From positions 1-6,515 of the forward strand of contig VYFM01000474.1 in NCBI GenBank assembly GCA_009842375.1: 6,515 nt of DNA, given 5' to 3'. A program made the translations under genes and the position numbers. Positions 1-6,114 of the stretch are shown one piece after another; position 1 is the first letter of the stretch; the number at the start of each line of letters is the position of its first letter. Under the pieces are notes generated by a model, which had not been told where the DNA came from, did not search any database, and saw nothing but the letters and a program-made list of their open reading frames with translations. The stretch comes from Candidatus Poribacteria bacterium (lineage in GTDB: Bacteria > Poribacteria > WGA-4E > WGA-3G).

Positions 1-431
1 ATATTTAACCTAAATTCAATTGATACTAAGTGAGTGTCTGGTAACTGGACAATCTCAATAGGTATAACGAGAAATACAAGAAAAATACTCCCAACAACTA
101 TTGTCCATCGTTGGACTATACCACGCCAGACTCCTGCACTCAAACCTAACAGTCCAGACAATATATAAAGGCAAATCCATATACGATAGACTTGATCCCG
201 TGGGAAGCGTCCGATAGCAAAAGTTTGTAGGTTGGCAGGAATTACGTTCCATTTTGCTTCAGTGAATGTCCACGCTATTATGTCCTTAAAAACAAAATAG
301 AGAAACAACAAGGCAACACAAGTCAGAATTGAGTTATACCAAGTGTTAAATAGGTTCTCTCTAAGCCACCCTACAAACCCTTTTGCAGAAGTTGGTGGTT
401 TAATTTGTTGAATATCTATTTGTTCTTCCAC
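1..431 (-). CDS. aapM: AapM/BztC-like polar amino-acid ABC transporter permease, N-terminal part (cut by window edge)
   Basis: An open frame of 143 codons runs from a GTG at 431 off the low end of the window. I chose GTG because an in-frame TAA lies 15 bases upstream with no other usable start between, and an AAGGA ribosome binding site sits 9 bases ahead of it. The visible part is the N-terminal region of the second permease of AapQM/BztBC-type transporters. It has a cytoplasmic head with a W-x2-x-NLFNTWYNS pattern (about residues 22-34), a membrane segment at about 31-56, an AKWNVIPANLQTFAIGRFPRDQ-type periplasmic stretch (about 59-80) characteristic of this family, and further membrane segments at about 81-102 and 108-128. 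The EAA loop that would contact the ATPase lies beyond the window. It follows the aapQ-like gene by 58 bases in the same direction, so the two are probably one operon. The substrate is inferred from the family: glutamate, glutamine, aspartate or related amino acids. Confidence 0.86.
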   Translation of the reverse strand, partial: MEEQIDIQQIKPPTSAKGFVGWLRENLFNTWYNSILTCVALLFLYFVFKDIIAWTFTEAKWNVIPANLQTFAIGRFPRDQVYRIWICLYILSGLLGLSAGVWRGIVQRWTIVVGSIFLVFLVIPIEIVQLPDTHLVSIEFRLN

Positions 432-440
432 TATGTGACA

Positions 441-445
441 TCCTT
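441..445 (-). promoter_or_regulatory. Ribosome binding site deciding the GTG start of the aapM-like gene
   Basis: AAGGA on the minus strand is spaced 9 bases from the GTG at 431. Together with the in-frame TAA just upstream it supports a GTG rather than an ATG start. Confidence 0.6.
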
Positions 446-489
446 ATGTTGATACGCGTTGAACTACATTAAAATCATACATATATACA

Positions 490-1704
490 TCACCGATTAA
501 TACGGTTAACCCAACTGTTATACCAATTCATTGCTGCTGATGTTATCAGACTCATGGTCAGATAATTTATCATAATCATTGCAAAGACAGGGATTTCTTT
601 CCCAGCTTTAGTCATAATCCTCTTTCCAACCTGAAATAGGTCGTCATAACCCACTGCTGCTGCCAAGCTTGAGTTTTTGGCAAGATTAAGATACTGGCTT
701 GTAAGTGGTGGAATAATAATTGGAACTGCTTGCGGTAGAACGATTAAACGTAACGTCTGCCCTGTACTCAAACCGACTGACCGAGCAGCTTCCCGTTGTC
801 CCTTTGAGACTGCTTGTATACCACTTCGGACCACTTCAGCAATAAATGCACCGGTATAGACACTTAACCCAATTAGGAGAGAAATGAAACTTGCTGAAAA
901 ACGTATCCCGCCAACGACGTTGAACCTTTGTAATTCCGGACGTACTAATACGAATGGACTCTCTGGCACCAGAAACCACCCTATGATGGCTACTATGAAG
1001 AAAACGGGTACAACACTCCACTTCGCAGCTCTGGGTACATGTGCGAAATATCCAATGTCATCTCCTTCTTCCATCCTTTCGACCTGTTTGCGATGGAAAA
1101 TCAATGCCAAGACAAATATAGAGATAATTGACAAAACAGCTGCAGCATAAAGATACCCAACCCAGCTGCTGAATCCTACTGACAGTTGTAGAGAGGGGAA
1201 ATGTATCGACCGATTGTTGATGTAGATAGCATTGAATAGTTCAACGCTATCCCGCGCTGCAGGTAGTGCGCCAAATATGGCAAACCAAAACACTATCTGA
1301 AGCAGTAGCGGAACATTACGGAAGATTTCAATATATGTAGCCGCTATGTTTCGCACTAACCAATTGGTTGATAAACGTGCAATTCCAAAAAAGAGACCAA
1401 GCACTGTCGCACATAAGATTCCAGCCAAACTAACCCTTACAGTGTTCAGCACGCCGACATAAAACGCCTTTAGATACGAATCAGACGCATCATATTCTAT
1501 GATGCTATCGGATACATCAAATCCCGCTTCATTACTCCAAAAATCAAGTTTGAGATTCAAACCGCGACTTTCTAACCCTTTAAGCATATTCGCGTAGAGA
1601 ATCCCCGCTAACAGGAATACACCAAGCACAAATAGAATTTGGAATAATACTTTAAGAACGCGAACATCTCGATAGAAGGGGATGTTTGTTGGATTTTGTT
1701 GCAT
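490..1704 (-). CDS. aapQ: AapQ/BztB-like polar amino-acid ABC transporter permease
   Basis: Complete 404-residue inner-membrane permease of the His/Glu/Gln/Arg family; the length matches AapQ/BztB proteins, which are longer than the roughly 220-residue HisM/GlnP type. The visible layout is a first membrane helix at about 17-40 and a long periplasmic loop to about 80 (GLESRGLNLKLDFWSNEAGF is typical of AapQ). The TM core then starts at FYVGVLNTVRVSLAGIL (about 81-97), followed by an EIFRNVPLLLQ segment (126-136). An extra pair of hydrophobic segments (about 181-204 and 229-246) sits around a charged cytoplasmic stretch. The EAA loop, which docks on the ATPase, has E305-A-A, G311 and the I-x-LP at 321-324, and is followed by a helix with NLAKNSSLAAAVG. 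The ATG at 1704 has a weak GAGAG site (1709-1713). The gene starts 36 bases after hsdR with no visible terminator and precedes the aapM-like gene. The binding-protein gene (aapJ) that normally precedes aapQ is absent here. Confidence 0.93.
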   Translation of the reverse strand: MQQNPTNIPFYRDVRVLKVLFQILFVLGVFLLAGILYANMLKGLESRGLNLKLDFWSNEAGFDVSDSIIEYDASDSYLKAFYVGVLNTVRVSLAGILCATVLGLFFGIARLSTNWLVRNIAATYIEIFRNVPLLLQIVFWFAIFGALPAARDSVELFNAIYINNRSIHFPSLQLSVGFSSWVGYLYAAAVLSIISIFVLALIFHRKQVERMEEGDDIGYFAHVPRAAKWSVVPVFFIVAIIGWFLVPESPFVLVRPELQRFNVVGGIRFSASFISLLIGLSVYTGAFIAEVVRSGIQAVSKGQREAARSVGLSTGQTLRLIVLPQAVPIIIPPLTSQYLNLAKNSSLAAAVGYDDLFQVGKRIMTKAGKEIPVFAMIMINYLTMSLITSAAMNWYNSWVNRINR

Positions 1705-1740
1705 TGTTCTCTCTGTTTTCTACTTTCCCAAATCGATCCT

Positions 1741-4710
1741 TTACATGGTGGAGTAGGTTTGTTGACGATATTCTTGATAGAGACGTTGTTTGAGATCCGC
1801 ATTGATCTCAGGTTTGGATAATTTCGTGAAGAGTTCCAACCTACTATTTACCAAACTTAATAAAATCTCATCAAACACCCGATCAAACTTATACTTTTTA
1901 TTACTCTCCGAATTATCTCCCTCAATCACCTGCCGGAGTTCTTCGTGATCGTGCACTTTTTGGTTGATAGTTTCTAAATCAACCCTATCTTCTGCAGTAA
2001 TACCTACCTGATAAGCTTCGTTCAGCGCGTTGACGATATTGGAAAGGAAATCTTGCTCAGGTTCCCTAAAGGTGCCGACATCGCTACCAATCCCTTCTAC
2101 TTCGCTATCTGTTGCTTCAAGGGAAAGTTGCTGATTTTCATGCGTTCTTTGTACCCTAAACGAATCCAAGTCAACAGAATCTAAGAGATCCGTCAGGTCC
2201 GGATGTTCCCGTTTCGGCAACTTCTTATTCAGGTTGCGAGCAAAGATATACAATTTCTCCCACGCCACATCATTAAAAGTAATCAACTGTGAGATGTATC
2301 CATAGAGACGTATATAACTTTGTAAGGTAGAACGAAAATCCTCTCTATATTCTGTTTCAAGTGAAACCCACCGATCAACGACGTTATCAAGAATGCTTTG
2401 TAACAATTCATCTGGTTGATCCGAATCATAAAAGATACGACAAAATTGGTCAATAGATTCTTCATCGTAAAGGTCAAAACCTTCCAATTGGCTTTGTAGG
2501 TCATACAACCGATTTGGGTCAGTTTCCTCTGCAAGAATTGTAGTCTGATAATACTGTTGAAACGCTTCTTGCACCTGCTCCGGTTCATTCACAAAATCAA
2601 GTACCAGTACATCCGTCTTACCGGGGGCAACACGGTTCAGTCGACTCAAAGTCTGGACACATTGCAACCCATCTAACTTCTTATCAACATACATAGTCTG
2701 TAGCAACGGTTCATCAAAACCTGTCTGGAACTTGCTCGCGACAATCAAAATACGATATTCAGGACTCTTGAAGGCATCGGCAATTGAGGTTTTGAGTCGT
2801 AAACCGTTCATGCTGTTTTCCGTATAGTCCAACCCACTATCGGTGTCGTGGACGGTATCACTGAAGGCAACCAGACACTTGTATGGTAGATTCATATTAC
2901 GTATCTGCTTATCAAATTCCTGCTTGTATTTGACGCAGTGCAATCGGGACGGTGTAACTAACATCCCTCGCCCCTTGCCTTGGATTGTCTTTGCGGTGTA
3001 TTCGGTGAAATGTTCCAAGATAATCTCGGTTTTCTTCTCAATACTGTGGGGTTGCAAGTCAACATAGTTTGTCAGTGCGCGCAGTGTCCGAGACCTTTCA
3101 TACTCTCTATCTTCATTTACACTTTTAACCAATTGGAAGTATCTCTTATAGGTAGTGTAATTCTGTAGCACGTCAAGCGTAAAACCTTCACTGATGCTCT
3201 GACGCATGGAATAAACGTGAAACGGGACAAAATTCCCTTCTTTATTTTTACGTCCAAACAGTTCTAAGGTCTTATTCTTCGGTGTACCACTAAAACCGAA
3301 ATAGGAAATATGATCCTGCATCCTACGTTGCTCCATCTCCGCAATAATCTTAGCATCAATATCTGATTCTACCTCATCGGGGTCATCTTCGTCTGTTTCT
3401 CCGCTCTCTATCCCTTGTGAAAGTGAAGTCCTGAGACTTCGTGCAGATTCCCCGCTCTGTGAGGAATGCGCCTCATCAATAATCACTGCAAAGGTCTTAC
3501 TTTTAAGTTTGCCAATTTCATCTGCTATCACACTGAACTTCTGAATCGTGGAAATGATGATACTTTTACCAGATTCAAGAAAACCTCTGAGTTGTGCTGA
3601 ATTCTTATCAACAGCATAGACCACACCCTCAACCTGTCCTACCTGCTTGATTGTCCCCTGCAGCTGCTTGTCAAGTAACTTCCGATCCGTCACGACAATG
3701 ACAGAGTCAAAAATTCGATTCGTATCAGTGGTAGATTGGTAAAGATGTGTCAACAGATGTGACAACCATGCAATAGAGTTTGATTTACCACTCCCTGTTG
3801 TATGTTGAATCAGGTATTTCTGTCCAACACCTTCCTTCACAATCGCTTTTTCCAATTTACGAATCACATCAAGCTGATGATACCGTGGAAATATAAGCAC
3901 TTTCCGCTTATCATCTACCACGTTTTCATTTCTGGGATCGTAGACCTTGTCGACGATCTCTTGTTCATGGATAAAGTTATTGATTAACTCCATCAGATTA
4001 TTGGGTTGTAAGATGTCCTCCCACAAATAAGCAGTCTTATGTCCTTTACGGTTTACAGGATTTTCTATACCCCTATTAAACGGAAAGAATCGAGTCTTTT
4101 CACCCTGTAATCGCGTTGTCATGGATACTTTTTCGTTCCCCACTGCAAAGTGCACCAAACATCGCTTGAATTTGAACAACGGCTCCCTCGGATCCCGATC
4201 TGTCCGATACTGTTTCTCTGCATCCGTGAAAATCTGACCCGTGAGACTGTTTTTCAACTCCATTGTCACCAAAGGTAGACCGTTGAGGAACAACACCATA
4301 TCAAGCGATTTTTCATTGTGCTCTGAATACCGAAGCTGCCGAATCAGAGAGAATTGATTTTGTTTATAAAGTTTTTCATGTTCGGGGTTCATTCCACTTG
4401 ATGGATGGAAATAGGTGAAATCAAAGTAACAACCTCTGTCTTTAACCCCGTTTCGCAACACATCTAACACGCCACGACGTTCAATCTCTCTGTTCACACG
4501 CTCCATAAGTTTAACAAGCGTCCCTTCTCCATACTGACGTTTCAGTTTCTCATATTCTTCCAGTTGTGTCCCCTGAACAAACTGCTTCAAATCATCATGT
4601 ATTAAACAGTGACTTCTGTTATAGATGGTATATTGCCGTGTCCGGTAACCTGACCGATTCAGGTATGCTTCAATATGATCTTCAAAGTTTTCTTCGGTAT
4701 ACGTCGGCAT
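1741..4710 (-). CDS. hsdR: Type I restriction enzyme R subunit (HsdR)
   Basis: Complete 989-residue motor and nuclease subunit, a normal length for HsdR. It binds the HsdM-HsdS methyltransferase, reels in DNA using ATP, and cuts when translocation stalls. The N-terminal PD-(D/E)xK nuclease has D137 in SLDMVLFLNGLP, E151-L-K153, and the following TDAEKQYRTDRDP segment (162-174) with Q167. The SF2 helicase motor follows: motif I HTTGSGKS (303-310), motif Ia VIVVTDRKLLDKQL (337-350), motif II DEAH (412-415), motif III SGTP (474-477), motif V ASKFQTGFDEP (658-668) and motif VI QTLSRLNR (686-693). Between motifs II and III is an acidic insert (about 436-452). The helical C-terminal third probably anchors it to the methyltransferase. 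All catalytic motifs are intact and there is no frameshift, so the subunit looks functional. The ATG at 4710 lies 3 bases after the hsdS stop, with a GAGGT site inside the end of hsdS, so translation is probably coupled. Confidence 0.97.
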   Translation of the reverse strand: MPTYTEENFEDHIEAYLNRSGYRTRQYTIYNRSHCLIHDDLKQFVQGTQLEEYEKLKRQYGEGTLVKLMERVNREIERRGVLDVLRNGVKDRGCYFDFTYFHPSSGMNPEHEKLYKQNQFSLIRQLRYSEHNEKSLDMVLFLNGLPLVTMELKNSLTGQIFTDAEKQYRTDRDPREPLFKFKRCLVHFAVGNEKVSMTTRLQGEKTRFFPFNRGIENPVNRKGHKTAYLWEDILQPNNLMELINNFIHEQEIVDKVYDPRNENVVDDKRKVLIFPRYHQLDVIRKLEKAIVKEGVGQKYLIQHTTGSGKSNSIAWLSHLLTHLYQSTTDTNRIFDSVIVVTDRKLLDKQLQGTIKQVGQVEGVVYAVDKNSAQLRGFLESGKSIIISTIQKFSVIADEIGKLKSKTFAVIIDEAHSSQSGESARSLRTSLSQGIESGETDEDDPDEVESDIDAKIIAEMEQRRMQDHISYFGFSGTPKNKTLELFGRKNKEGNFVPFHVYSMRQSISEGFTLDVLQNYTTYKRYFQLVKSVNEDREYERSRTLRALTNYVDLQPHSIEKKTEIILEHFTEYTAKTIQGKGRGMLVTPSRLHCVKYKQEFDKQIRNMNLPYKCLVAFSDTVHDTDSGLDYTENSMNGLRLKTSIADAFKSPEYRILIVASKFQTGFDEPLLQTMYVDKKLDGLQCVQTLSRLNRVAPGKTDVLVLDFVNEPEQVQEAFQQYYQTTILAEETDPNRLYDLQSQLEGFDLYDEESIDQFCRIFYDSDQPDELLQSILDNVVDRWVSLETEYREDFRSTLQSYIRLYGYISQLITFNDVAWEKLYIFARNLNKKLPKREHPDLTDLLDSVDLDSFRVQRTHENQQLSLEATDSEVEGIGSDVGTFREPEQDFLSNIVNALNEAYQVGITAEDRVDLETINQKVHDHEELRQVIEGDNSESNKKYKFDRVFDEILLSLVNSRLELFTKLSKPEINADLKQRLYQEYRQQTYSTM

Positions 4711-4713
4711 AAT

Positions 4714-6051
4714 CTATACCTCGTTTCGGACGTCTATCTTGCCTGTCACCGCTTCGGAGATGAGGGATTGACGGTATTCTTTAAGGAGTTCAATTTTTCT
4801 GTGTTCAGTGGCTATCAGTTCGTCATTCTGTTTGGTTTTTTGGTCAAGGAAGTTTGCAATAGCGCGTTGTTCAGAATCAGTAGGTATCGGTAGGAGTAGA
4901 TTTTCAATTGACGGTTTTCCTAAGCCGTATCTAGTAATTCCATTTGACTCCAACTCAAAATATCGTCTCGTTCTATCCGATTGAATAAATCTGAAAATGT
5001 AATCACCACGACAAGAAAATGGTCTAATCATTGTTAAATGATAACCGCAGACAACATTTTCTATTTCGTCCTTGACGAATGTTGGGACACCAATATCATC
5101 TGGAGTTTCAGAGTCTTTGGTAATGATGACATCACTTTTCCTCAAAACAAATTTCTCAAATTCACGTTCCTTACAACTACCCTTATCCAAAACGGTATCA
5201 ACTGTAATATAATCGTTGTAATATACATGCGTATAATTGCATAATCTGACTTGGATCTCATCTGGATAGATGTGTTTGTCAACATTACTGGGCAGTATCT
5301 TCGCAACATATTTTAGTCTTTGAACTTTCCAGTGCCTCGGTATCTCCCCAATCCACTCCACACCCGACGGTTTCATCTCCACATTCGGGTCAAGTCCCTT
5401 TGTCACTGCCTGATTTATCAGTACTGTGCGTTGTTCCTGCAGCAGTTCTATCCGTCTTTCTTTGATGCGGATGAGTTCGTCAATCTGTTCTGTTTTGCGG
5501 TCAAGGAAGTTTGTGATAGCGCACTGTTCGAAATCAGTAGGTATCGGTAAAAGTAGATTTTCAATTGATGACTTTCCCAAGCCGTATCTGGTAATTCCCT
5601 TGGACTCCACTTCAAAATACTTTCGTGTCCTATCGGATTGAATAAATCTAAAAATGAACTCTCCACGACAAGTATCGGTTTTAATCATCGTTAAATGATA
5701 ACCACAGACGACACTTTTCAAATTGTCTTTGATAAATGTTGGAACACCAATATCATCTGGAGTCTCAGAATCCTTGGTAATTATAACATCACCTTTCCTC
5801 AAAACAAATTTCTCAAATTCACGTTCCTTACAACTACCTTTATCCAAAACGGTATCAACTGTAATATAATCGTTGTAATATACATCCGTATAATTGCATA
5901 GCCTGACTTGGACTTCGTCTGGATAGATGTGTTTATCAACATTACTTGGTAGTATCTTCCCAATGTGTTTGAGTCTTTTAACATCCCAATGGAAAGGTAT
6001 TTCCCCAATCCATTCCACACCACTCTCTTTGTATTCAGGATAGCGTCTCAT
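4714..6051 (-). CDS. hsdS: Type I restriction-modification specificity subunit (HsdS) with two near-identical recognition domains
   Basis: Complete 445-residue HsdS, the subunit that recognises DNA for both methylation (with HsdM) and restriction (with HsdR). Each half opens with the family's SGVEWIGEIPxHW entry motif (residues 10-22 and 229-241), continues through a target recognition domain (TRD), reaches the LLLPIPTDxEQxAIxNFLD boundary (about 166-184 and 385-403) and ends in a long charged helix (about 185-217 and 404-436). The halves align without a gap at an offset of 219 residues. By hand count 166 of 207 positions match, and 72 of 75 match over 32-106 versus 251-325. That is exceptional, because the two TRDs of an HsdS are normally unrelated. 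The predicted target is therefore a near-symmetric bipartite sequence; its bases cannot be read from the protein. The start at 6051 is the only plausible one: the upstream frame has no ATG, GTG or TTG before the TAA TAA at 6112-6117. An hsdM partner is not in the window. Confidence 0.97.
   Translation of the reverse strand: MRRYPEYKESGVEWIGEIPFHWDVKRLKHIGKILPSNVDKHIYPDEVQVRLCNYTDVYYNDYITVDTVLDKGSCKEREFEKFVLRKGDVIITKDSETPDDIGVPTFIKDNLKSVVCGYHLTMIKTDTCRGEFIFRFIQSDRTRKYFEVESKGITRYGLGKSSIENLLLPIPTDFEQCAITNFLDRKTEQIDELIRIKERRIELLQEQRTVLINQAVTKGLDPNVEMKPSGVEWIGEIPRHWKVQRLKYVAKILPSNVDKHIYPDEIQVRLCNYTHVYYNDYITVDTVLDKGSCKEREFEKFVLRKSDVIITKDSETPDDIGVPTFVKDEIENVVCGYHLTMIRPFSCRGDYIFRFIQSDRTRRYFELESNGITRYGLGKPSIENLLLPIPTDSEQRAIANFLDQKTKQNDELIATEHRKIELLKEYRQSLISEAVTGKIDVRNEV
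4718..4722 (-). promoter_or_regulatory. Ribosome binding site of hsdR, inside the last codons of hsdS
   Basis: GAGGT on the minus strand lies 7 bases ahead of the hsdR ATG at 4710 and overlaps the last two sense codons of hsdS, just before its TAG. This arrangement fixes the hsdR start and suggests translational coupling of HsdR to HsdS. Confidence 0.7.
4744..5364 (-). repeat. Direct repeat copy 2 (HsdS half 2, TRD2 plus helix)
   Basis: This segment encodes HsdS residues 230-436 and is the partner of 5401-6021. The 36-base spacer between the copies (5365-5400) encodes the short linker KGLDPNVEMKPS (218-229), which has no equivalent after copy 2, where the protein ends in KIDVRNEV after the helix. 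Confidence 0.95.
5401..6021 (-). repeat. Direct repeat copy 1 (HsdS half 1, TRD1 plus helix)
   Basis: This 621-base segment encodes HsdS residues 11-217 and repeats, in the same orientation and frame, as 4744-5364 with a period of 657 bases. DNA similarity is very high in the middle: 5794-5900 matches 5137-5243 with only two mismatches in 107 bases. It falls away toward both ends. The similarity at DNA level, not just protein level, indicates a recent duplication or gene conversion. Confidence 0.95.
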
Positions 6052-6114
6052 AATTCCAATGCCTTTTTTGATGATTCCAGACTGTGTATTTGTAGGTGCG
6101 TATGTTTTGCCTTA
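6052..6114 (-). other. Short gap between the hypothetical gene and hsdS
   Basis: Sixty-three bases separate the TAA at 6115-6117 from the hsdS ATG; a second in-frame TAA follows directly at 6112-6114. I see no convincing sigma-70 promoter and no terminator hairpin, so hsdS is probably read from a promoter upstream of the window. Ahead of the hsdS ATG the minus strand reads AAAAAAGGCATTGGAATT. The only ribosome-binding candidates are AAAGG (far) and TGGA (near), so initiation may be weak. Confidence 0.5.

Noticed and set aside
55..252. Minus-strand 65-codon open frame
   Set aside because: It is out of frame with the aapM-like reading frame, which spans 1-431 with a GTG start, ribosome site and family-typical sequence.
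492..506. Small inverted repeat (ACCG/CGGT around 7 bases) near the end of the aapQ-like gene
   Set aside because: The stem is only 4 bp, overlaps the stop codon, and has no following T-run, so it does not support a terminator.
884..1150. Plus-strand open frame of 88 codons
   Set aside because: It lies entirely opposite the aapQ-like gene, has no ribosome site or recognisable domain, and the minus-strand protein is clearly real.
1705..1740. Possible terminator or promoter between hsdR and the aapQ-like gene
   Set aside because: The 36 bases hold only an ATCGAT palindrome and a weak GAGAG ribosome site; there is no stem-loop with T-run and no -35/-10 pair that I would defend.
2283..2588. Minus-strand open frame of 101 codons in another frame
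   Set aside because: It is embedded in hsdR, which reads through this region as a continuous, recognisable HsdR C-terminal domain.
5365..5550. Short tandem repeat in the HsdS central helix that would change half-site spacing, as in EcoR124I/EcoR124II
   Set aside because: The helix and linker (about residues 185-229) contain no short tandem amino-acid or DNA repeat; the only repeat is the whole half-gene.
4675..5901. Paired plus-strand open frames (4675-4893 with 5320-5550, and 5038-5244 with 5695-5901) whose translations resemble each other
   Set aside because: Their resemblance is a by-product of the hsdS direct repeat read on the opposite strand; it does not indicate a real duplicated gene.
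4744..6021. CRISPR or transposon explanation for the repeated DNA
   Set aside because: There are just two long, coding, in-frame copies without terminal inverted repeats, target duplications or a transposase; the repeat is internal to one gene.
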